DNA of 64,000 bases, taken from Polytrichum commune. Lineage: Eukaryota; Streptophyta; Polytrichopsida; Polytrichales; Polytrichaceae. The stretch covers positions 8,868,501 to 8,932,500 of the forward strand of contig OX485808.1 of assembly GCA_950295325.1 (NCBI GenBank), read 5' to 3'. The notes beneath the pieces were generated by a model that was not told where the DNA came from, made no database searches, and saw nothing but the letters and a program-made list of their open reading frames with translations. Below, piece after piece: positions 52,982 through 63,919 of the stretch. A program made the position numbers and the translations under genes. Within the stretch, counting starts at the first letter, position 1. The number at the start of each line of letters is the position of its first letter.

Positions 52982-53400
52982 TTAAAAATTGTAATTATAT
53001 TTTGATTTTCTACATATTTTTTGATAATATCACATTATGCACAAAATGTGACATTATCAAGTATGTCACACCTTGTTTATATCACACTTTTTGGTGAAAC
53101 GGAGGGTGTGACATTATCAAGGTTAGGGTGTAGCCCTTCTTGGGGTGGGTGCCATTGGGGACTCTTACATGTCCATGAGAGGTCCGGTCACGAGTGGGAA
53201 ACGTCTAGATGTGTGCCATATTAAAAATAGGTAAGGTAGATGTGTCTAATTTGGTGCCTCATCTTAAACAAACACCTAAATTTGACTGGTGAATGGTTTG
53301 ACACTTAAACTTACCTTATGTTGAGCATGGATAAAAGGAGCATAATTCACGCATAGTTAGAGTTATTTGTAAAGTCTTGGCATAAAGCTTAAGTTATCAT

Positions 53401-53720
53401 ACTCAAAAATAGTCTTGGGCTGTTAAATTTTGGCTTTCTAACTTGTCCTATTATGATGGGTGGACCAAGCTAGCCTTTCATTATTGATTTGAAATTTAGG
53501 GTGACATGTCCCATGGGCATACCCAATTTTAGATCTTAAACTTATGTCAATGTTTTTGAAATGACAAAAGGAAGTCCAAGGAGTTTCCCTCAACTTTCAA
53601 AACATGCTCCAACACACGACAAACTAACGAGCTCTTAAAAGAGGCCTCTCTTCGAGGAGGATCAAAACCCATGATGTCGTCCTTCTTTGAGGAACTTTGC
53701 GGATGCTTCTATTAGAGTTT
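53401..53720. repeat. Dispersed duplicate, copy 1 (uninterrupted)
   Basis: It runs from TTTCTAACTTGTCCTA through TTTTAGATCTTAAACTT, CTCCAACACACGACAA, AGCTCTTAA and ATCGTCCTTCTTTGAGGAAC-like phrases. It matches the sequence at 53821-54400 minus the inserted MITE there, at visibly lower than 90% identity. It serves as the empty-site reference. Confidence 0.75.
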
Positions 53721-53862
53721 TATGTAAAGTAAAGCAAATGAAACCATGGGTTTAGTCCCAAGTTTATGAGAGTTAACAAAAAGTTGTTCGAGTTTTCTTG
53801 ATGCTTAAATTACCCTACAAAAAGAGTGGTTATGGGTTATTAAAACCAACTTTCTAGCTTGT

Positions 53863-54116
53863 ATCACTATATTCGGTAATTGGAGACTTTTTCACGATTT
53901 TGAGATTATTTAAGGACATGATTTTCAAATAAAGAACAAGAAAAACAAAAAGAATATACTCAATGTGACTTCATAAAGCGCTTCGCGTGGGCAACACTAA
54001 CCAATTTGGCACAAATACATGTCATCACAATAAGAAATCGGACCAAATAAGCCATTTGCATTTATTTTGAGACTTTCCAAAGTCTCTAATTAACGAATAT
54101 AGTGATTTGTCCTACT
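53863..54116. mobile_element. MITE with ATCACTATATTCG termini, copy 1
   Basis: 254 bases. The left end ATCACTATATTCGGTAATTGG and right end CTAATTAACGAATATAGTGAT are inverted repeats of about 25 bases, flanked by TTGT on both sides (53859-53862 and 54117-54120). The uninterrupted duplicate at 53440 has a single TTGT at the same point (CTAACTTGTCCTA), proving insertion with target duplication. A second copy is at 63244. Confidence 0.88.
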
Positions 54117-54120
54117 AGGA

Positions 54121-54400
54121 TAGTTGAGCCAACCCAGCCTTGCATAGGCCAATCTAGGATTTAGGACAACGGGCACCATGCACAAACTCTAAGTTTTAGA
54201 TCCTAAACTTCTCTTGAATTGTTTGAGGTGGAAAAAGGAGATCCCAAAAGTTCCACCCAACTTTTAAAACAGGCTCCAATACGCAACGACCTAACAAGCT
54301 CTTAATAAATACCTCTCTTAAACAAGGATCAAACCCACGGTATCGTCCTTCTTCAAGGAACCTTATAGGTGACTCTATTCTCCATAGATACTTGGGCCCA
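54121..54400. repeat. Dispersed duplicate, copy 2 (interrupted by the MITE)
   Basis: It continues the match to 53441-53720 after the MITE insertion (TCCTACTAGGATAG against TCCTATTATGATGG, then TTTTAGATCCTAAACTT, CTCCAATACGCAACGAC, ATCGTCCTTCTTCAAGGAAC). Confidence 0.75.
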
Positions 54401-56594
54401 TCATGGAGGATAGCCACAATGTTGAATCAAATATCGTGATGATTCGACATGTTCATGGAGAATTGCTCTTGCATGAGCTAACAACCCACCCACATTCACG
54501 GGGTGTGGGCCAGCAGTGAACGGCTCCTATTGGCACTGGTTAATTACATTCAGTGGCTATCACTGGCCAATTTGGAGCTAAAAGTGACCCCTAATGGTAG
54601 AAGCCATCCACTAGTCACCCACACCAATAAGTGCATGCATGCTATAAGCTACGAGGAGGGCCAATTTAACATCGATTGGAGTGCAAAGAATATGAGTAAA
54701 TAAAGTAAATATATACACCAATATTGGGACAGGCTCAAATATCAACTAGCCAACTGTGCGACCTCATCATGTCACTCTCCAATTCATAAAGAGAACAACC
54801 AAAAGATGTCAATATCTTACCGGTTGGACTTGGAAACACGACAATCTCGACCAACTAAGGTAGACGGGTCTTTAAGTGGCTCCTTTCCTTAACCAAACCC
54901 CATAGATATCTCATTGCTATATATGCAATTTGGTGAGGATCAAAGAGCAAACATCATAACGATACATGTTCAGAAGAGACTAGACTACAACATCTCCAAC
55001 CAATAGTAACTACTCTACGCTCAAACAATGAACACAATTGAGAGGACCTATGTATCCAATCCAAAAATCAACTAACATGCAACCCTGATAACCGTAACTA
55101 CATTAGGGGAGTTCCGACCCGATTCCTGCATATGTTTCATTGTAGATTAGCTGATGCAATAACGTAGAAATGCCATTACCCGTTAACCACCCTCTAGCTG
55201 TGCACTAGACTAGTGCCATTTCTAAAACCGATCATGGCTCGGCGGCAACTTCAATGTGTGCACACTTATTAGTGTAGCCAATGGGAATCAAGTGTTAATG
55301 TACTCATGAAGTAACCGATTTAGGCGATGTTCTGTGTGGAAATGCGGATCACCGTGCTCAGTGTAGGGAGGATCTAGTGAACGAGTAGGGGGCTGGACAA
55401 CTCTCCACTTTGAGAAATTGTAGCATTTTTTGTACAAGGCAGAAAAACATGAAACAACTTGCATTCTTCACGAATCCTTGTTGTCTATCTTGGGAAATCA
55501 TCTCATGATTGTCACACCAGATGTTCAATGCGATAAAATCACCTTATTTTTCACGGGTTATGGTATTTCTACCTTAGTAGGAGTTTTGTTGTGTGAATCT
55601 AATCAGTCAGAGTTGGAGAACATAGAGAACGAACCAAATAAAATAACAGCCCCCCCCCCCCCCCCCCCCCCCCCACACACACACACCTTGTGCCCAAAAA
55701 TCCTCCCGGACACTGTGCCTGCAGAGCCTTCAGAAATCCGCTATCTTATTTAAGGCCCTATTTCATGGTACGGAGGTCAGGTGGAGCTTGTACCTTGTAC
55801 TAACTTACTGCCTCCTTTTTAGGGCACAGTGTCCGGGGAGATTTTTGGGCATAATCGATCGATCGAGCAAGATCGATCCCAGTGTTTCCATGTCCAACTG
55901 GTAAATGTTGTTGCATTGTTCAGTTTTTTTCTTTTATTAATTTGAGGTATATTCTCTACATTCCTCTAAAATGATCAGTGATTCTCCTGAAGTTCTTGAC
56001 CTTCAACTGGTTCATAGATAGGTAGATAGATAGATAGATAAATGAATAACCAACGTTGGGCAATCCAGCGTGAGTTTGAGTTTGTTGGCCCTACTCTTCT
56101 TCATAATCTTTTTGGTGTAGGTTGGGTTTTACTATTTGCCTTGCGGTGGGTGGGCTCTTGGCTTCCTACCTACCTAACTGCACAAAATATGAGATTTAGT
56201 GTTTGATTATACTTAATGTTGTTACCACCCTACCTTGCTCAACACTAATTTTCAATTCCTTGACAACTAGTGTTAGGCATAAATGTGCTGCTACCTTCCC
56301 TATTGCCACCTCCCTTCTAGTGAAACATGGATTTCATTGGACTTGTGATATTAGGGATGGCATCCCACCTTCTTGCTTGCCGATTTTTCATTTGTCGAAG
56401 TTGATGGCATTCTTTTCATATCCTTACTAACATTCAAATCAAACATGTAACTTCCACATATTACCATAGTTGATATTTAGTGTTTGAGTTTACATTTAAT
56501 GTTACTTACTTACGTAGGGTTATTGATATTTAGTGTATGCGTTTGTGTTTGGTGTATCAAACACTAAATACCATATTTAGTGTAGTTTTGTTTT
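54401..56594. other. Intergenic with a C25 run and an inverted repeat
   Basis: A run of 25 C followed by (AC)n lies at 55650-55685. Inverted arms of 29 bases at 55691-55719 and 55823-55851 (TGCCCAAAAATC... and ...GATTTTTGGGCA) flank about 100 bases and may be a small MITE. A GATA repeat is at 56020-56040. A CCGGTT-family dispersed repeat is at about 55855-56020. No gene recognised. Confidence 0.6.
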
Positions 56595-56705
56595 TTCCAT
56601 CAAGTAAAGAGAAGATTTCGAAGCGGGAATCAAACCACCAACCACTCGATACGGAAATGGGTACCTCTCCACTACACCTGGTAGTTTAGGGTCGTCTTGG
56701 ACCAA
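56595..56705 (-). mobile_element. tRNA-derived SINE head, copy 1
   Basis: On the minus strand an A-box-like GTAGTGGAGAGGTAC (56661-56675) is followed by GGTTTGATTCCC (B box, 56625-56636). It shares GACCCTAAACTACCAGGTG-like 5' sequence with the copy at 60230-60365. Promoter boxes and shared flanks indicate a SINE rather than a tRNA gene. Confidence 0.65.
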
Positions 56706-58449
56706 ACTGGTTCATATGTAACTAGGGGCTAGTTCTCCCCGTTTATTGTTTAGGGTTGGGTTGCACTAAGGTAGAATGTCCTTGGATACCACTTTATGGT
56801 TGCCAAATCATTCCTCTCCCCCCCCCCCTTAGCACCAGTTGGAGGTTCTTTTTGATAAGAATACATTTATTTATTCATTCATTTATTTAAGGGGGGATGT
56901 GCAAGGTTTGTTTCATAATGATGTTTTGAATAGTAGATTCGGGTTTCTCATATCATTTATGGTTCTCCATCAGGCTCATAGCCAACCTCCCAATTGGTGA
57001 ACAAGGTGAACAATTGACATATCGCTATAACGGTGAACCCTTAACCCTACATTTCACTACCAACGTATGAGTCCTATGCAATCGCCTTGCTTTGGTGAAA
57101 GAACAACGCAAATCTACCACTATGGCATTTTTTGGATTCATGTTAATGACGTGTTCTTTGTAAGTTTGTGATTTGCGTTGAATTTTAACTATGCTTTGCT
57201 AGACTAATCGATGTCAAATCAACTTCAAATAGCAACCTCAACTACATTGTTTCAAGCCTTTTTTCTAAAATTCAAGAGGTACGCTCATATGCAACAATTC
57301 TCTCTCAACTCTCATGAGGGGCTAAATAATGTTATGGCAACACATATGATGAGCCTTTAATTGCCACAATGACCCTATTAAGTTCCAATGCATTATTCTT
57401 CATTCCCTCACAGTCACTTGTTGATCTTTATTCTTACCTTGAATTTATCACATTGAGGGTGCGTTTACATTTAGATATGGGTCCAAGAAACTTGGACCCA
57501 ATTGGTGTTCAATTGGGACCAACAAGATAAGGCAGGGAAAGTGATGCCACATTGGTGTCACTTCATTTTCTCATACTTTTGGACTCGGACCCTAATGTAA
57601 ACTCATTGGGTCCAAGATTTTATTCTCAACATGTGAGGATTGTTTCACACACATGACCAATGGCAGTTGGAAATAACATATTAGAATTTATTGTGGTCAT
57701 AATTGGTGGTTTGAAGCATTGACCATGAGAAACCCTATATCATTTTAAAGAGCCTTAGTCAGTGTAAAGTGGACTTAACATGGATATATTGTTTTTAATG
57801 AAATCCTACAAAATATATATTTTTATATCTAAACAAAAATAAAATGCTAAAACTACAAGATACCAAATAGATATTGCTAAAACAACTATGAATATGTCAT
57901 CTTCATTTTATGTTGAGACAAGTTATTTGGGTTCCCCTCATTGCAAAATCCAAATGACCACCAAAAATAATCCATGTTTTGAGCATGTAGGATTCCATGT
58001 CACTGTCTCATTCATTTTTTGACATGATCACTCTTCTTTTTGGTCAACTTGTATAAAGCAAAGTGGGACCACCACTCATTACTCAACCAATAAGAGAATA
58101 TAGCTCAAGGAGTGGATTCTTCATTGAGATTCCTAAATGACGTGCGTGGGTCACTGTGAAATATAATCCCATGTATACAAGAGGTTTATAGAGAAAAACA
58201 AATGTATACATACTAATTGCATGCTAGAAAACGGACTCATGTGATTATACTAAGCTTTTTAGTTTAATTTGATAAATGCCTCCACTACGTATAGAAGATA
58301 TGATTCATGAATTAAATACGCCTTGAATACATATGAAGTCCACTTTCACTTTCCAATGAGAAAATTGTTGAACATGTTTTCATTCATAGGATGTAACTCC
58401 ACAATGGCATCAAGCAAACAAAAGCAAAAGCGTAACCCTGACAAGAATG
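56706..58449. other. Intergenic with a small TIR element
   Basis: A run of 11 C is at 56818-56828. Inverted ends GTTTACATT.AGATATGGGTCC and GGACTCGGACCCTAATGTAAAC delimit about 57467-57605, a likely short MITE. Phrases from its right side recur near 59148-59215. No gene recognised. Confidence 0.5.
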
Positions 58450-59328
58450 GATAAGGTAGTCATTGAGGACTATTACCATATGACAATAGTGGATGAAAAC
58501 ATGATTTGGATAGAACTAGCACATATATTGTCCAATTTTTTTTCCCTTGAACCTCAGGGCCCCCTTTATACATCTACCTTTACTTCACATTCTTAATAAC
58601 ATTTTTAAATGCATACACTAGAGAAAAACAACATCTTTCCCTTGCATATATTATGTACGCTAATGCCTCGATTCCAACTTATCTTTGTCTCGCTCTTTTG
58701 CTTTCCACGTACACATGTAAGTATACAAGACGTGAGTTGCAATCATGCAACTCAAGTACATAAATGAGTACAATGGATAAGGTAGTCATTGAGGACTATT
58801 ACCATATGACAACAGCGGATGAAAACACAATTTGGATAGAACTAGCACATATATTGTCAAAAAATTCCTAAACCTTAGGGCCTCCTTTGTACAACTATCT
58901 ATACTTCACATTCTTAATAGCCTTTTGAAATGTACACACTGGAGAAAAGTAATATCTCTCCCTTATGTATATTATGTACGCTAATGCATCAAATAATACC
59001 CCTTCTTACACTCACATTAGTTCATACATGGTATGAACAATCCCACCCCTCCATGGACTACATAAATCAAGGGTCATGCTTTGTGACCCATTTGTGGTCA
59101 ATAGTTAAAATTTGCCCTCAAATAGCTCAAGTTTGGAGTTTCTTTGGTCTCGGACTCTAATCTAAATCCACCCAAAGAAATTGTGGGTTGAAAGCTACAC
59201 ACAACACACACACAAGTCATGTCAATTCCAATTCCAACTTTTCCTTTGTCTCGCTCTTTTGGTTTTCACGTACACATGTAAGTATAGAAGACGTGAGTTG
59301 CAATCACGTAACTTAAAGTACATTGTGT
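58450..59328 (+). repeat. Two-copy tandem duplication of about 325 bp, second copy interrupted
   Basis: GGATAAGGTAGTCATTGAGG starts both copies (about 58450 and 58775). Copy one runs continuously to CACGTACACATGTAAGTATA...ATGCAACTCAAGTACAT. In copy two the same sequence is split: the first part ends near 58987 (ATTATGTACGCTAATGCA) and the second resumes near 59221, leaving about 233 inserted bases that resemble the repeat at 57560-57660. Confidence 0.8.
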
Positions 59329-59670
59329 GACGTTCCAAGTGCAAAGTACCCATCCACATTGATGTAACATTGACATGGGATCATATTGAGGATGCCAATT
59401 TTGTGAGGTGAGCGATGACCGAAAAACTTAATCCACATAGTTGAAGGTATTTGAAAAATGTCCACAACAATTGGAGTCACTTTAATTTGGGGTCCAAATG
59501 TTTGGAAATTTGAGTTTCTCAAAGGGCATGAGGCAAACAAAATGAAATGAAAAGGTGCCCTCTCATACGAGTCAAAACCGTGTTGTGAAAGAATCGAACA
59601 CCTATTAGTACCAAATCGAACACCTATTAGTACCAAATCTTTCGGTACTTGGCTGGGTATTTTGATGCCA

Positions 59671-60155
59671 TTACACTTCACACTATGGTTGTCCAAGTCG
59701 AGAGCCATGGGGTTGAGTGGCCAAACTTTGTTGAGAGTCCAAAGAAATGGGCTGAAAGTAGCCAATAAAATATAGTAATTGGAGCCTTCGGCCATGCATA
59801 ATGTGAAGCTTCCAAAGGGCAGGTCTAAAGTCCAAAGGAAGAAGGAGCATCCCACTTTATTCCCTGTCCAAAACAACCCCTACAATCTAACAACCAAGAT
59901 CTTGTCAATGATTGATTTTTTTATGCAAAAAAATCCATAGCCTCTCAATCATAGTTTGGGTTTCCATTCCCATCCGACCCAAACTTCCTTCGAGAGTCTG
60001 TTACCTTCTTCAAAAAGTAATCATTTTAAATTGCGACGGCCTTTGGACTTTGGCAACTAGTGTGAAGGGTCGAGAGGCCGAACTCTTGGTTTCTTGCAAA
60101 CTCATTGGTGGAAATCGACGGCCTCTCGACCTTCGCCCATAGTGTGAAGCACCCC
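59671..60155. mobile_element. Tourist-like MITE family II, copy F
   Basis: It matches copy E from CACTTCACACTATGGTTGTCC to CATAGTGTGAAGCACCCC. The terminal GGGCC motifs and TWA flanks are worn, so this copy is older or mutated at its ends. Confidence 0.75.
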
Positions 60156-60229
60156 TACGATTGTTTGAATTAAGTGGAAATAGGTTTTCAACTGTTCATT
60201 TCTTTTTCTTTTTCTTTTTGGAACACATG

Positions 60230-60365
60230 AAGTGTTTTTTGACCACCTGGCTAGTTTTAGAGAGATGATTTCACGGCCGGGAATCGAACCGCCAACCACT
60301 CTGCTCGGTTTGGGTACCTCTCCACTATCATCTAGTAGTTTAGGGTCATCTCGGATGGTCTCTAC
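60230..60365 (-). mobile_element. tRNA-derived SINE head, copy 2
   Basis: On the minus strand ATAGTGGAGAGGTACCC (A box, about 60312-60327) is followed by GGTTCGATTCCC (B box, 60279-60290, a perfect match to the Pol III consensus). The 5' part (GACCCTAAACTACTAGATGA) is shared with the copy at 56595-56705. Confidence 0.7.
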
Positions 60366-61331
60366 TACTAATAACATTATTAAGCAGCTCATGATGGTCT
60401 CTATTCAAAGAAAGAGGGTGTGATTCTTAGAGTTTATGATAATTTATAATTGCTTGTCAAAAGGTTCATAGTGCACAACCGGAGTGCTCCCCATAAACAT
60501 GGAGTTCTGGAATTGAAGGAGAATTATGCTCATGTGATCTTATAGAGTGATAATATATTCTTGGTTGGTTATTCCATAACGTTGCTAAGCAACTACATGA
60601 TGATCTCTTTCCAAAGAAAAAAGGATGTCATTTAAAAAACTATGACAATTTATAGTCGACGGTCGAAAACTTCATAGTTTGGAAAGAGAACCACGTCCCA
60701 ATATTAAAGGAAAATCATGTTCATGTGATACATGGTCCCATGGAGTGTAGTCAAGGAGTTGTGTAATGTTATGTGTTGACCCATGGTTTAGAAAGTAGTA
60801 CTAGGTAGACTCAAGTCTTTATTCCAATTAGACCATCAAGTTGATATGAGCCTACATCTTTACACATGCTACTGCACCTTACTACTCTAGGTAATTGACT
60901 CTTATGACACCATCTTCATGAACTTCTAGTTACATTCATGAACTTCTACTTTTTGGCATCCTGGACTTTAAAACCAATTCTATTTCATTTCATTTCATGC
61001 ATGCGTGAGGACTTTCCTTGACCTATTTGGAATGTGCATATCAAACTAGAAAGAACTATGGGCGGACAAATACTTTATTTGCGTGGAGTTGCTTGTATGG
61101 CACACTTAATGAAATGAAACTAATTTTAAAGTCCATGTAGCCAATTGGCTTATGGGGCTTAAAGTACATCAAGATGGTGTCAACAAGGCTAATTCTCTCG
61201 ATCAACACAATGCATTGGGCTTTGTGAGATAGAAGCTAATATCAACTTGATGGTCTAATTAAAGAAAAAGACTCAAGATTGCTTAGTACTACATTATGAA
61301 ATAGGAAACTAACTTATCTCTAACATAGTTG
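60366..61331. other. Intergenic, no gene recognised
   Basis: AT-rich. A CATTATTAAGCAGCTCATGATG phrase near 60373 resembles the terminus of the foldback element at 33360. No coding signal seen. Confidence 0.5.
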
Positions 61332-61342
61332 TAGAGGAGTCA

Positions 61343-61411
61343 AAGGGTGTTCTACGAACATACACTTTATTCACTCCGGCCTCCTCTGGAGACCGGAGTT
61401 CTTCTTCTTCT
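61343..61411 (+). mobile_element. 69-bp LINE 3'-end insertion with 11-bp target duplication
   Basis: TAGAGGAGTCA occurs at 61332-61342 and again at 61412-61422. Between them lies a fragment resembling the last about 65 bases of the 1-10317 LINE (CGAACA.ACACTT.ATTCAC, hairpin, tail). Hairpin 61373-61399 has a 12-bp stem with one mismatch and a TCT loop, then a TTC repeat to 61410. This is a severely 5'-truncated target-primed insertion or a tiny SINE using the same 3' end. Confidence 0.85.
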
Positions 61412-61422
61412 TAGAGGAGTCA

Positions 61423-63243
61423 CTCCAACACAAAGTGTGCCTCATTTTCAACAACATTGCAAGAACAAAAGTGGCTTGCACTTGCCAAAGTTCACAACAA
61501 TCGGATTGTATTTGGCTTTAGAGCATAATTAATCATCTTTGGCGTAACATTATTTAGTTGCTATTAGCCATTTCATTCTAATAGTATTCAATGGTAGTGC
61601 TTCACCCACGTTTATCATGTTGAATCTACTAGTAAGAGAATAATTATGATATAGTTCCCGAACACTGTCTTATTTATTCCCGGCCCCACCCACCCTCCAT
61701 TCTCAGTTGGATAATCTTATGGGAATGAGCTCTAAAACCCAAAGATATGCATGTCATGTAGTCAATTTTATGATGCCCTTGTAGACGACTGGAACTAAGG
61801 TCTATCTTATAGAGTTGGTAAACCCTAAAACATCAATCACTCATAAATTTGCCACATTCACTTTGCATCCATACTACACTGATTATCCCAATAAGTGCAT
61901 GTTATTATTCAGAGTTACGGAGTGTAATAGCGTCTTACTCATAAGTTCATTCTCATTAAATAGTTATAGCAGTGGGTAACTCCGAATAGTAACACGCACT
62001 AATTGGGATAATTAGTGTATTTACACCAATGCTGTCATTTATACTACGATTGAAAAGTTATAATTTGTGTCCTTGAATGTGCACATTAAAAACTATACAA
62101 GTTGGAAACTTCAAATGTGTAGAGATTTTCTTGCATGGAACATGGCTTGCACGTGCCAATGACAAAAATGGTGGCATAAATTGACCTTATGAGATGGATG
62201 TGCCTAGTTGAGTTACTTATCTTAATTGAACACTTATATCTAAGGGATATGTGGTTAAGTGTGATTCCAAGAACGAGAACGAGAAAGGCAAGTGTTCAAG
62301 AAAAATTGGACTTACGTGTTGATTGAATGTGTTAACCATTCTAAGTTCATTATTAGTCAACATAATTGGGAAGGGGGGGGGGGGGTAAATCTAAATAACC
62401 AATTTATGAGCACGAAAAAATTCATCGTATTAATGAATAAAGTATCCATACGAGCTCCAAAAACTATGAGGAAAGTGGCTACACTATCGATTCTAATTTG
62501 CTAATCGTCTTTTACTATTGGCGTGTTTTGTATCCTATGAGAAGTGGGCTAGTTGGAAAACGTAACCATTAGGAGTAATAATGGTCTCCATAATGACCTT
62601 TAGAACTCCAATGTCTATCATGACTTGTGGTCAATTTACAATGCAATTATCAGTAAATGGAACTGAGCTCTCTTGTGAATTGTATCCACCGCGCATTGCT
62701 CATTTTAGTATCATCAAAAGTTCCAATTCGTGTCTTTGAATGTGCCCCACTAACCCTTAAAGGCAATGAAATTGATTTTGAAGTCCAACAAGCCAAAGGC
62801 TTATGAGATTAGAAGTGCATCCAAACGGTGTCCAAAAAGCTTAAATTCTCTAGAGTAACATAGTGCAATGATCTTTGTAAGATAGAGGTTAATATCAACT
62901 TGTTGGTCCATGATTTAGAAGCAATGAACGGGGAGAACCGGTTGCTAGTTGCAGATGAATCGGTTGAGGTCGAGAAATTATTGGTTGAAGTTCAAGACTA
63001 TGTGAAAATCACCCATCATGTTATAGGAAATGATGGTATATACACCCCAATTCAATGAAGAAAAACCAACAGATGTCAACATGCAACCGGTTGGACTCGG
63101 AAACACTAAGATCTCGACCAATTTTTTCCCCAAACTTTAATTGGAAGAAAGACTTGACACTACCTAGTATTACATTCTAAATGCATGCCATAAAGACACG
63201 AGGTATAAAAAATTCTCAAATATGTGTCATAAAAATAACATAT
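61423..63243. other. Intergenic with a G13 run
   Basis: A run of 13 G lies at 62373-62385. A diverged CCGGTT-family dispersed repeat is on the minus strand at about 62930-63120. No gene or RNA gene recognised. Confidence 0.5.
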
Positions 63244-63489
63244 ATCACTATATTTGGTAATTGCATACCTTGTCATGATTTTGAGACTATTTAAGGACAT
63301 GGTTTTCAAGTACAGAACAAGAACAACACAAAAATATACTCGATGTGACTTCATAAAACGATTTGCGTGGGCAACACTAACCAATTTGGCACAAATACAT
63401 GTCATCATAATACGAAATTGGACAAAATATTAAACCATTTGCATTTATTTTGAGACTTTCCAAAGTCTCTAATTATCGAATATAGTTAT
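63244..63489. mobile_element. MITE with ATCACTATATT termini, copy 2
   Basis: 246 bases matching 53863-54116 throughout, including GCGTGGGCAACACTAACCAA and GAGACTTTCCAAAGTCTC. The termini ATCACTATATTTGG and CGAATATAGTTAT are slightly worn. No clear target duplication. Confidence 0.85.
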
Positions 63490-63919
63490 TTCCAAAGGCT
63501 TCATGATAATCATCAACAAAGAGAAGTTGTGAGGTCAATGTCAAAGGATCACATCCATACAACCCCAAATATATTTAGAAAAAGAACTTACTTTTAGTCT
63601 TCCTATAACGAAATGAAAGTAAAAACTTGAAAAACATTCATCATGATCACAAATCTCATTGTTTTAACGTGAACTCAATAGTAACCGATTGAAAATTTAA
63701 TATGCTAAGATTGGCGGAAATCAATTGTAAACATAATATGATATCGATGAAGTAGTAAAGTTGTCAAATTGTCTAGTAGTGAGACGTGACGAGCGTTTTC
63801 ATGAGGTAATGAGAATAACCGTGCATGCAAAATTTCACCATCAAGCGTTTTGGAGGTGATAGATGATTCAATAGCTTGAATTGGGTGAAGTCTTAGATGA
63901 TTCAATAGCTTGAATTGGG

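Larger units (their letters stand above)
51664..53130 (+). mobile_element. pogo/Tigger-like DNA transposon, internally deleted
   Basis: 1467 bases. The left end CAGTCTAACCTTGATAATG and right end (reverse complement) CACCCTAACCTTGATAATG are each preceded by TA (51662-51663 and 53131-53132), the Tc1/mariner/pogo target duplication. The motif CCTTGATAATGTCAC recurs inside both ends (51672, 51703, 51776 on the left; inverted at 53048 and 53108 on the right), as expected of transposase-binding sites. It carries the C-terminal part of a pogo-type transposase and a nested MITE. Confidence 0.85.

Noticed and set aside
59313-59876. 187-codon minus-strand frame as a gene
   Set aside because: It lies largely in MITE copy F (59671-60155), shares its sequence with the frames in copy E near 48467-48778, and has no recognisable domain.
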